13,364 nt of DNA from Cochliopodium minus. Taxonomy: Eukaryota > Discosea > Himatismenida > Cochliopodiidae. Below, in pieces: positions 1 through 7,945 of the stretch (the first letter of the stretch is position 1; each line of letters opens with the position of its first letter). The translations under genes were made by a program, and so were the position numbers. The notes under the pieces were generated by a model. It did not search any database, was not told where the DNA came from, and was given only the letters and a program-made list of their open reading frames with translations. The DNA lies in NCBI GenBank assembly GCA_024220525.1, contig JAMYWO010000075.1:98512-111875 (forward strand), read 5' to 3'.

Positions 1-176
1 ATTCATAATCAAAAATGATCTCAATTCAAGTTTTATTTAAATCATCTCAAAGATATAAAAAAAAAAATTTTTGAAAAATTTTTTTTTTTTTTTATTTGGC
101 AAATTCGATAGAGTTTCACCGCTTTAAATTTATAAAGATATATTATTTGGATCATTTGAATTCTTTGACAAATTGA
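1..176. other. AT-rich 5' flank of the first F-box/SPRY gene
   Basis: This stretch has no supported gene. It holds long A and T runs near 59-93 that can pair with each other, and ordinary AT-rich sequence up to the start codon at 186. It probably includes the upstream region of the first F-box gene, but I cannot point to a specific promoter element. Its similarity to the flank of the second F-box copy stops just before the ATG. Confidence 0.4.
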
Positions 177-884
177 ATAAAAAAAATGAGCTCATTTGAA
201 AATCTTCCAAAGCAATTGTGCATTTTTCAATCAACATTTTTATCAATCAAGGAAATTGGAAGATTCACTCAAATTAATAAACATTGGAATGAAGCATTGA
301 ATAGAGATCAGGTAAAAAAAAAGGAAATATTAAGAACAAAATGACAGAAAAGTATTTTGAAAGGTATGGAAAAGATTTATTGATAAAGAAGAACAAAAAA
401 ATTTTGATGAAAAAAGCGAAGAATATAAAACATGGAAAGAATTTTGCAAATTGAGTAAAAATCCCTTTTTTATAAAATTGTAAATATCGAATCCTATTTA
501 AAATTCTGATATTCATCACAAACCTCATGTATTATTTTTCTTCATTCAAAGATTTATTTACCTTTGATGTGAATTATAACAAGAAATTGGGCATAAAAAC
601 TCTTTTCAAGAATAATACGGTGAAAAGGATAGGAGAAAAAGGAGTGAGCACACATAAATTGAAAATGGGAATTAAAGAAGGAGTTCATTGTTGGAAATAT
701 GAAATCAAAACCCAACATATAACACATTTTGTGGTTGGAGTATGCAATGATTCTCATTTGGAAACTCAATATTGTTGTGATGGACAAGATGCACAAGGTA
801 TATAAAAAAGAAATTAAATTTTCAACCAAATAAATCTTTTATTTGATTGAATACTTCATTAATCAAGAAATCACTTCGATGTGA
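177..884 (+). repeat. Direct repeat, copy A (F-box/SPRY exons 1-3)
   Basis: Near-identical to 1416-2111. The match starts in the A-run just before the ATG, covers exons 1-3 and introns 1-2, and continues into intron 3 as far as the string CACTTCGATGTGA. It then ends abruptly. Intron similarity as high as exon similarity indicates recent duplication or gene conversion. Confidence 0.85.
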
Positions 885-1374
885 TATTGTTATAAGGATA
901 TTATTGTTTGATTCTAAAGAAATTTGATAAAGTTTTAAGTGATCACTCATCTCTTCTCAACATTAATTATAAAATGATTACTTACAATTTTTTATTCAAG
1001 GATTAGCTGGAAATGGATATACAGGAAGCAGTTTCATTGAGGAGAAGGAAAGTTATAGCGGGAAGAACATAATTTACATCTTGCTAGATATTCCCAAAAA
1101 AAAAATGGAGATAGGGGAAATACTTCAGGATCATCCCAAAGAGGATACTCTCCGAGTTTGTCATTCATTCAATCTCAAAAAGTTATCTGTTTATTATCCC
1201 TGTGTTTCTTTTTACAATGAGAATGATCAAGCCACCATCTTTGATCTCAAACGGTTGGATCCAAATGATCAAAATTCTAAAAAGAAAATTGTTGGTGATA
1301 GGGATTTAAGGTATGTTGAGAATTTGGATAATATTGAAAGTAATTATAAACAGAATAAATGTATTTTGTTTTAA
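186..1374 (+). CDS. F-box/SPRY domain protein, copy 1, with CaaX-like C-terminus
   Basis: Four exons: 186-311, 364-454, 552-797 and 1001-1374. They join in phase 0, 1, 1 to give 278 residues. Introns start GTAAAA, GTAAAA and GTATAT and end in AG. Residues 1-55 look like a degenerate F-box (FENLPKQL, then an Ile/Lys-rich helix, then VWKRF after the first junction). Residues from about 75 to 240 form a SPRY/B30.2 domain: GVHCWKYEI, then HFVVGVCND, then YYPCVSFYNENDQATIFDL near the end. By family knowledge, an F-box recruits Skp1/cullin ubiquitin ligase and SPRY binds the target; the substrate is unknown. The C-terminal extension of about 37 residues, absent from copy 2, ends Cys-Ile-Leu-Phe, a possible prenylation box. 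The start codon sits where strong similarity to copy 2 begins. The F-box is weak, so that half is less certain than SPRY. Confidence 0.85.
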
Positions 1375-1415
1375 ATTTTTTGTCAATGCATAATTATGCT
1401 TTTTTATTCATTGAG

Positions 1416-2111
1416 ATAAAAAAAAATGAGCTCATTTGAAAATCTTCCAAAACAATTATGCATTTTTCAATCAACATTTTTATCAATCAAGGAAATTGGA
1501 AGAATCACTCAAATTAATAAACATTGGAATGAAGCATTGAATAGAGATCAGGTAAAAAAAAAAAGAAAAAGAAAAATATAAGAAAATATAACGGAAAAGT
1601 ATTTTGAAAGGTATGGAAAAGATTTATTGATAAAGAAGAACAAAAAAATTTTGATGAAAAAAGCAAAGATTATAAAACATGGAAAGAATTTTGCAAATTG
1701 AGTAAAATCCCTTCTTAAAAAATTTCAAATATCGAATCCTATTTAAAATTCTGATATTCATCAAACCCTCATATATTATTTTTTGTTCATTCAAAGATTT
1801 ATTTGCCTTTGATGTGAATTATAACAAGAAATTGGGCACAAAAACTCTTTTCAAGAATAATAGGGTAAAAAGAATAGGAGATCAAGGAGTGAGCACACAT
1901 AAATTGAAAATGGGAATTAGAGAAGGAGTTCATTGTTGGAAATATGAAATCAAAACCCAACATATAACACATGTAGTGGTTGGAGTATGCAATGATTCTC
2001 ATTTGGAAACTCAATATTGTTGTGATGGAAAAGATGCAGAAGGTATATAAAAAAGAAATTAAATTTTCAACCTTTTATTTGATTGATTAATGAGAAATCA
2101 CTTCGATGTGA
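1416..2111 (+). repeat. Direct repeat, copy B (F-box/SPRY exons 1-3)
   Basis: Partner of 177-884. The main differences are small A-run indels in intron 1, a deletion of about 20 nt in intron 3 near 2072-2090, and scattered point changes. Similarity fades after 2111, while exon 4 of the two genes is much more diverged. Confidence 0.85.
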
Positions 2112-2633
2112 AAACAGATTAACTTTTTCAAACCCTATAAATTTTAAATCAAATAAAATTATTTTTTTGCAAATAAAAATATGTGGAAATAAATATTTTC
2201 ACCTCAAAATCCAGTAAAGAGAATATACCATTCAAAATTAAAATCTTGAGAGATTATTATTTGGCATAATTTTCACATCATTCTGCCATAACTGAAAAGA
2301 TATCTCTCGTTGATTTTACAAAAAAGATAATTTTCTCAATTTTTTTTTTTAAAAGGATTGGCGGGAAATGGATACAACGGAAGAAACAACACTGTTGATC
2401 AAATTTTTAGTGGAAAGAAGATTGTTTTCATTTTGTTAGATATTCCCAACAAAAAAATGGAGGTGAGCGAAATATTTGACAAACCCACCAAAGATACCAT
2501 CAAATTTGAAAATTATAACCTCCGGGTTTGTCATTCATTCGATATCATTGAGATGCCTGTTTATTATCCCTGTGTTTCATTTTATTATCAAAATGATGAG
2601 GTCACCATCTTTGATCTCAAACGAATAAAATGA
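1426..2633 (+). CDS. F-box/SPRY domain protein, copy 2 (tandem paralogue)
   Basis: Four exons: 1426-1551, 1611-1701, 1797-2042 and 2356-2633, giving 246 residues. Exons 1-3 have exactly the same lengths and splice phases as copy 1, with only a few substitutions (for example Phe to Ile in the F-box helix). Exon 4 encodes the second half of SPRY and is strongly diverged from copy 1, with small insertions and deletions, but keeps LLDIPNKKMEV, RVCHSFD, YYPCVSFYY and TIFDLKR. The protein stops right after the SPRY core (KRIK), so it lacks the tail and CaaX-like end of copy 1. Intron 3 is longer (313 versus 203 nt). The presumed role is the same: an SCF adaptor with a SPRY recognition domain. It lies in tandem about 50 bp behind copy 1. 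All splice sites are canonical and the frame is clean, so it appears intact. Confidence 0.84.
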
Positions 2634-2731
2634 ATAAACTAATTATTTACCCATATACAATTTTATTGAAACCATATTTGATTGGTCTTATGCCCATGAA
2701 CTATTAATTTTTATCATTCACTTTATCTTAA

Positions 2732-3082
2732 ATTTTTAAAAGACTTGGGGATGTCCAATTCAATGGACTGAAACCTAGTAAAACCATTAACATTGATGTC
2801 ACACTTAAATGTCCAATTTCAACCTCTAATCATGACAATGCTATCGATGGTACCCTCCTAAAGAATGCAGAGGAAAAAAAGATTGAGAAATACAAAAACA
2901 AGAAGAAAATAGCAACATTCCTTGATGATTTCGAATTCATGGTGTTTTCAATGAATACCTTTGGAGGTATTAGCATACAAGGAAATCGTGTAATTGGGAG
3001 AATGGCAACGGGATTGGGAAAAGTCCTGAATATTTCAGGAAAGGAAGCTGCAAAAATAATAAGTCATCGCCTCTTGTGCTAA
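2732..3082 (+). pseudogene. Reverse-transcriptase C-terminal fragment
   Basis: The frame is open from 2732 to the TAA at 3080-3082, about 116 codons with no early ATG. It reads NIDVTLKCPIS early on, then AEEKKIEKYKNKK, then FEFMVFSMNTFGG, then AAKIISHRL near the end. By family knowledge, the region downstream of the RT domain in LINE proteins often has a 'D-V-T ... A-E-x-x-K-I-x-K-Y ... F-x-x-x-x-F-x-x-x-G-G' pattern, which fits here. The catalytic YxDD part and everything upstream is absent, so this is a dead fragment. An alternative is a downstream exon of the F-box gene, but that gene already has a proper stop at 2633 and no SPRY-like text continues. Confidence 0.55.
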
Positions 3083-3084
3083 AG

Positions 3085-3104
3085 CAGTAGCCCATCAACT
3101 ACTG
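3085..3104 (+). repeat. Hairpin in LINE 3' UTR (first)
   Basis: CAGTAG pairs with CTACTG around an 8-nt loop, three bases after the stop of the RT fragment. A structured 3' UTR is consistent with template recognition by the element's own reverse transcriptase. Confidence 0.5.
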
Positions 3105-3132
3105 ATGCAAAAAGTACACACTTAACCAGGTT

Positions 3133-3155
3133 AGGATAGTAGGGATTACTATCCT
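3133..3155 (+). repeat. Hairpin in LINE 3' UTR (second), just before poly(A)
   Basis: AGGATAGTA (3133-3141) pairs perfectly with TACTATCCT (3147-3155) around a 5-nt loop. The hairpin ends only 6 nt before the A run. Terminal stem-loops in this position are known from several LINE clades, where the RT binds them. Confidence 0.6.
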
Positions 3156-3172
3156 TGACTCAAAAAAAAAAA

Positions 3173-3491
3173 CAATATCTAATTCAAATCTCATCTAGAA
3201 CAAATGATTTAAACAAAGGATACAGTGTTCTTCAATATTCTATAAAAATTGACAACATCAAATCTCTCATTGAAAATAAATCTGACTTGAATGTCAAGGA
3301 TATTTCTTCGATCAAAAATAGTTCCATACTTAAATTTTCTTGTAAATTTTCAGGTAGTTGAATATTTGATTGAACAGAAATGTATTGTTGAATCTACTTT
3401 GGATTTCCGTGCTTTTCGAATGGACATTTTTGAGAAGTATGGAATTGACGAAAAAACTTTCCTTGAGAATCTTCTGTTGAATGATAATTAA
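3173..3491 (+). pseudogene. Ankyrin-repeat-like fragment, frame-broken
   Basis: Directly after the poly(A) the sequence reads like the last repeats of an ankyrin protein: GYSVLQYSIKIDNIKSLIEN, then KSDLNVKD, then SSILKFSCKF. The frame closes at 3359-3361. A second frame, offset by one, carries VVEYLIEQKC and runs on through a charged tail to TAA at 3489-3491. The two halves fit the ankyrin order (LHxA-x ... VVxxLIE), so the break near 3350 is either a frameshift or an intron. A possible intron from GTCAAG at about 3290 to TTTTCAG|GTAG restores phase but deletes conserved repeat text, so I prefer a frameshift. The N-terminal part is missing; the LINE lies where it should be. Confidence 0.5.
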
Positions 3492-3693
3492 CTAATATTA
3501 AAGATCATTTTTATTTTTTTTCATTTTGATAATTATATATAAAAATTCAATCCCAAAAAAGGTGAAAAAAAAAAAAATTTATTCGTGATCACTCTCACAA
3601 CAATAAATCATTTCCCCATAAATTTTCCATTCCCCGTCATTCCAATCGCTTTTTTAAAAATACATTTAAAGTAAAAAAAAATTTTAAAAATTT

Positions 3694-4149
3694 TTACTTT
3701 GAACTATATGGAGGTTTCGTTCCTCTGCAACAAGTACCTCCGTTTGGACAACTAAACGTTCCCACATTACATTTACCAGGTATACAACAAGAAGTAATAT
3801 GGGAGCATATACAACACAGCGGGAATATTATTATCCACAACAAACATGTTTGTGGTCCTGAACATTCCACCAAAGGCCGGTCTCCTTTAATGTTACATCC
3901 ACAACATACAGGAAATTTCTTTGGAGTTTTCCTTCGAAAAAAAAATGAAATTGAATTTTTTTTTCCAATAGGATTTTCTCCTAATTTTTATACCCGCAAC
4001 ATGCAACATATGGACCACAACAACAAATTCCATTGCAACTATCTCCCATACAATCATAGCATCCCTACATTGATTGAGATAAATTTATATTATTTCCAAA
4101 AAAAAAAAAATTTTACAGCAATACAATAGTAGTATTTATCTTGATCCAT
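3694..4149 (-). CDS. Small cysteine-rich protein, three exons
   Basis: Read on the minus strand: exon 1 4149-4117, exon 2 4064-3994, exon 3 3931-3694, joined in phase 0 then 2, giving 113 residues. Both introns (4116-4065 and 3993-3932; 52 and 62 nt) start GTAAAA/GTATAA and end in AG, and each removes an in-frame stop. Roughly one residue in five is Cys, in clusters: GCYDCMGDSCNGICCCG, then VACC, then FPVCCGCN, then a hydrophobic stretch LLWIIIFPLCCIC, then SCCIPGKC and CPNGGTCCRGTKPP. No signal peptide is visible. I do not recognise the family. The CC/CxC clusters suggest a disulfide- or metal-binding knot, and the hydrophobic middle could be a membrane-dipping segment. It is divergent from the F-box gene at 4327. 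Confidence 0.72.
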
Positions 4150-4326
4150 TTTTTTTCGCTAATAAATAGAATAGTTTGTTTTAAAAGAGATATTTGACTA
4201 TGAAACCTCTAATGATAAATGAAATGGGTATATTACAAATTTTTTTTTGTTAATTAATTAATGATCTTTTGTTAGAGATAAAAAAATGAGTTTTCAATTT
4301 TAAATATTAAAAAAAATAAGAGGAGA
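4150..4326. promoter_or_regulatory. Divergent intergenic region between Cys-rich and F-box genes
   Basis: Only 177 bp separate the two opposed start codons, so the control elements of both genes should lie here or in the flanking leaders. A palindromic TTAATTAATTAA occurs at 4251-4262. No TATA or initiator element can be assigned with confidence in such AT-rich DNA. Confidence 0.35.
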
Positions 4327-5541
4327 ATGGACCCTGAGAAAGATAGTTTTGTAAAAATGGATGAATTTACAAAACAAAAAATGAGAAATAGAATATTTGA
4401 GAAATTATTCAACGATATCGAGAATATGAGCAGCATTGGTTCAACTGAAATAGAAAAAATGCCCAAATTGATTCTCACCAACATCTTCCAATTCTTGGAT
4501 ACAAAGGATTTGGCTTCTATCTTCAGATTAAACAAATTCTTTTTCAAATTTTTATGGACTTCTCCAAATTCAAGTAATGAACATTAATTAGATTCAATCA
4601 AAAACAAAACATTTTTATTCAAGAAATGCAAGATCTATTCAAATATCATTGATCGGATATATATTTTTATTTTTTATTTTTTTTATTTTTTATTTTTTTT
4701 ATTTTTATTTAAATTATATTTTTAAAATTATTTTTTAATCAATAGAATTCTTTTTTAGGTTTATTTTGGGAATACAAAAGCACCAGACAACAAGGAGAGA
4801 AAATTAACGAGAAAGAAATAGAGGAATACGAGAAAGACCCCACCATCGACAAGTACGAGAAGAAAATGAACAAATATCTTCTCTACTTCAAGTGTGCGGG
4901 ACTCTATGAATGGGACACAACTAAAGGAACGAACTTCGAAATTACAAAGAAGAGAGTTACTTTAAAGGTGATTTTTTATTTTTGATTATTTCATATTTTA
5001 TTTCATATTTTATTTCATTTTTATTTTATTTTTTATTTTATTTTTTATTACAAATTTTATTTTTTATTTCAAATTTTTTATTTTTCAAGGATGACAATTC
5101 CACTCACACCATTCCTTGCAAAAACGTCTTTAAGGGCAAACATAAAATAGAGTTAATTTGTTCTTACAGCACTGTCAAACCTGCTTGGGTATCTTATGGT
5201 TCATATTTTATATTTTTATTTTATATTTTTTCATTATTATTTTTTTTTTTTTTTTTTTTTTTATTTTTTTATATTTTATATTTTATATTTTATATTTTAT
5301 ATTTTATATTTATTTTTTATTTTTTATTTTTTATTTTTTATTTTTTATTTTTTATTTTTTAATTCAGGAAACAACTAAAAATTTGTCGGCTATTAATGTG
5401 GGTTATCGTCTTAATAGTGTTGTATGGCTCTNTTTTTTTTATCGTGTTAAAAATATGTGTCTGGAGGTACGGACACATATTAAAAAAGAAAAAAAAATTT
5501 CCCCTTATGTTATCTTTTTTTTGTTGGTTCAAAAAAAATGA
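4327..5541 (+). CDS. F-box protein with SPRY-like C-terminal half
   Basis: Four exons: 4327-4573, 4759-4967, 5090-5188, 5368-5541, phases 1, 0, 0, giving 242 residues. The F-box is clear at about residues 44-80: EIEKMPKLILTNIFQFLD, then TKDLASIFRLNKFF, with the Trp of SLFWEYK after the first splice. A charged linker follows (EKEIEEYEKD), then YFKCAGLYEWDTTKGTNF and a beta-rich segment (HTIPCKNVFKGKHKIELICS) that resembles the start of a SPRY or F-box-associated domain. The second half of such a domain is not obvious. The last exon drifts into Lys/Phe-rich text, so its end may be wrong. An N at 5432 lies in a T run inside exon 4, and any miscounted base there would shift the frame. Presumed role: an SCF ubiquitin ligase adaptor of unknown target. 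Introns are 122-185 nt, longer than most here, because of T-rich repeats. Confidence 0.72.
5271..5360 (+). repeat. Heptanucleotide microsatellite in F-box gene intron 3
   Basis: ATATTTT repeats about six times and then changes to ATTTTTT about seven times, keeping the 7-bp period. The array directly precedes the splice acceptor (AATTCAG at 5361-5367), so it doubles as a very long pyrimidine-rich tract. Confidence 0.8.
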
Positions 5542-5806
5542 ATTTATTATGAATTATAAAAATCAATGTGATTACTGTAATTGAAATCACTTTAATCTCA
5601 CAAGTAATAGTGCGTGCATTCAGATGATTTTACAAAAAAAAAAAAATTTTTGTTCCACAAAATAAAATAACTGATCAGAAATTTTCAGAAACTATTTTAT
5701 TTTTTTTTGCAATTTCAATGCGTTTTTAGTCTTGCATTGTGAATGAATTTAAAGTTATATTCAAGAAAAACGAAAAGTTTTTTGAGATTCAAAAAAAAAA
5801 AAAAAA
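5542..5806. other. Intergenic spacer
   Basis: No gene is supported. The stretch contains A and T runs around 5634-5650 and 5791-5807 and otherwise unremarkable AT-rich DNA. It should contain the 3' end of the F-box transcript and the leader of the GLUG gene. Confidence 0.5.
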
Positions 5807-7945
5807 ATGGTATATTTTTTATCCTTTCCAATTAAAATAATCCTTTACTTAAAAAAATAGAATAACTCGATCCGACTTTTGATTTTTATATTATCTCTTT
5901 CTTTGATTTCAAAAATGAATTCTCAAATAATAACAATCACAAATTGTTCTTTTCTACAGAATAATATCGCATTATGGAATAAAACAGTCATTTATCAATT
6001 AGCTTCTAACATTGTAAAAAAAATTCCCAACATAATTATAAATAAAATAATAAAATTTAAATTCATTTTACAATAATTTATTTTAGGATTGTTCGTCCAT
6101 AAATCCTTTCACTACTCTTGACGGAAAGGTTTTGTGATCTCAAATCTAAATATTTCTTCTACAAATAGTTCAAACTTTGGATTATGTTCGAGAGGTTATG
6201 GTACTGTTGTAACCAATCTTACTCTGCAAGATGTTTCTTATTTTAAAAATTATTCAACTCAGACCACAGGATTTTTGTTTGGAATTTGTTGTGATTGTAG
6301 ATTAGAAAACATCCAAATTAAAACTCTTAATAATCAACAAAATATTTTCCAATCAACTATGGATAATGTTGTTGGAGGATTAGTAGGATTACTATCGAAT
6401 GTGTTCGGTAATTTGGACCAATTTACAGATATTTTCCCAAATAATTTTTATAAATTTAGAAATTAATAATACTATTACAAACTGCACTATTACAAATACC
6501 ACCATTATTACGGATTGTCCATTTTTTGTGGGAGGGTTTGTAGGATGTTCTGGTAGTTCCCTATATTCAAATCTTTATAATAATGGATTTCCTCAAAATG
6601 CATCTCAAATAATTATAAAGGCTCGGGGTAAAAAATAAGATTTAACATTTAATTTTTTTATGGATTTTTATTGAAATAAAGCTTTGGCTGTAGGTGGATT
6701 GATAGGACAATTATGTAAAATATCATTTTTTTTTTTGGAATTTCAGATTAATTTTTTTTTTTCACACACAGTCAATTCAAATATAACCAAATCTGGTGTT
6801 TCAAGAGGAACAATAATATCATCCAATGACTCAGTGGGAGGTTTAGTTGGAAATTTTTATAATTCAAATGCTGATCAAGTTTATTCAAGAGAAGTCAACG
6901 TTGTGGGAAATGAAGCTTCCAAATTTGTAAAAAAACATTTGATTCTCAAATATTTGTAAAATTTTTGTTATTTTTAAAGTGCGGAGGATTATTTGGTAGA
7001 ATGTTTGATTTTATAAATTTAACAAATTCTTATTCAAGAGCCAATGTTAAATGTGGAGGTGATTTTGCTGGGGGTAACACTTTAAATTATTTAAAATTTT
7101 TTAAATTTCTTGTTTCTTAAAGGAATTGCAGGATCATTCAATAAAAGCTTTTTCGATCCTATTTTGTTAACAATTAATAACGTTTATGTTTCTGCAAATG
7201 TCTCTGGAAATAGTAAAGTTGGTGCAATCGTAATAGTATTTTAAAAAAAAAATTTCATTATTTTAAAAACATCTGTTTGCAAATTAGTTTGGGGAAGCTG
7301 TTGGACCGCGAAATATCACCAATCTTTTTTTTGACAATTCAATCGCAGGGATAAATAGTACAATTGGAATAGGACTGAATTGCGCTGCACTTTTCAATGA
7401 GGTGAATTCTTCTTTTCCGCAAGGCACAATATGGGGATTCGATCGATTGTTGATTGAATCTGACTATTCTCCTGGTGTATGTAATTGTTCAGGTATGATA
7501 GATTCAAAAATTTTTTGGAAAACTCATTTTTAATTTCTCAAAAAAATGTAAATATTTTCTTTTCATAAAGAAGGATGTGTGGTAACAACACCGTCAACAA
7601 CACCGCCATCTACCATTGCACCATCAACGATCACTCCATCAACAATCAAACCGTCAACCATCACACCCTCAACCATCACACCCTCAACGATTACACCCTC
7701 AACAGTTTCACCCTCAACAGCCATACCATCAACGGTAAATCCTTCAACAATGGTTCCCTCTACCACCAATATTCCAGTCACAGTATCCCCAACAGCTATC
7801 CCAACACGTTCTCCGTAAATCACTTTTTTTTTACTCTTTTTGATTTTTTTTTTTCAAATTTATTTTTCTTTTAAAAAAAAAAAGATCTGTTTCGAATGTT
7901 CTTTCTTTTTCTGGAATTCTTCTTTTTACCATTCTCTTATTTTAA
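5807..7945 (+). CDS. Secreted GLUG-repeat surface protein with Thr/Ser/Pro stalk and GPI-type tail (one frameshift)
   Basis: Exons: 5807-5809 (ATG alone, inferred), 5861-6013, 6087-6407, 6460-6627, 6682-6714, 6772-6926, 6980-7073, 7123-7229, 7288-7492, 7571-7814, 7885-7945; about 514 residues. The inferred first splice yields a signal peptide (MNNSIR then LLIFILSLSLIS). Next comes an entry motif, YQLASNIDCSS, then PFTTLDGK, then FVISNLNISS, typical of proteins with GLUG repeats. Repeats follow: VGGLVGLL, VGGFVGCS, VGGLIGQL, VGGLVGNF, CGGLFGRM, GIAGSF, VGAIFGEA, with many Asn-X-Ser/Thr sites. The stalk is a run of PSTIT-type repeats. The last exon adds SVSNVLSFSGILLFTILLF, a hydrophobic end without a basic tail, as in GPI signals. 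Presumed role: a surface adhesin or coat protein. One base is missing near 6128 (AAAGG where AAAGGG is expected): either sequencing error or early decay. An AATAAA overlaps the stop. Confidence 0.75.
7580..7795 (+). repeat. 15-bp minisatellite encoding Pro-Ser-Thr stalk
   Basis: The unit is close to ACACCCTCAACCATC, giving PSTIT or PSTxxP steps about thirteen times. It has no stops in several frames on both strands, which produces spurious long ORFs. Units vary at the third codon positions and at one or two residues, so the array is not freshly expanded. Confidence 0.8.

Larger units (their letters stand above)
2732..3172 (+). mobile_element. 5'-truncated non-LTR (LINE) retrotransposon, 3' end
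   Basis: An open frame at 2732-3082 resembles the C-terminal end of a retrotransposon reverse-transcriptase protein. It is followed by about 80 nt of 3' UTR carrying two hairpins and then an 11-base A run (3162-3172). A short 3' fragment, a structured UTR and a poly(A) tail are the classic signs of a target-primed, 5'-truncated insertion. I could not find a convincing target-site duplication, and the exact left edge is unknown. Confidence 0.6.

Noticed and set aside
554-829. Minus-strand ORFs over the F-box/SPRY exons (also 1799-2014)
   Set aside because: They are antisense shadows of exon 3; the plus strand carries the domain and consistent splice sites.
3286-3352. Intron GTCAAG...TTTTCAG in the ankyrin fragment
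   Set aside because: It restores phase but deletes text that fits the ankyrin consensus, so a frameshift seems more likely; not excluded.
3890-4129. 79-codon plus ORF opposite the Cys-rich gene
   Set aside because: It is Asn/His/Phe-rich without domain features, and overlaps two exons whose minus reading has phase-consistent introns.
4272-4547. 91-codon minus ORF
   Set aside because: Antisense of F-box exon 1, whose plus reading has a clear F-box.
5158-5541. Long Phe/Tyr/Ile-rich ORFs over the T-rich repeat
   Set aside because: They are translations of the 7-bp intron repeat and run across clear GT-AG splice sites of the F-box gene.
7563-7823. Val/Gly-rich minus ORF and Asn/Thr-rich second plus ORF
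   Set aside because: Both are alternative readings of the 15-bp minisatellite. The PSTIT frame joins in phase to exons on both sides.
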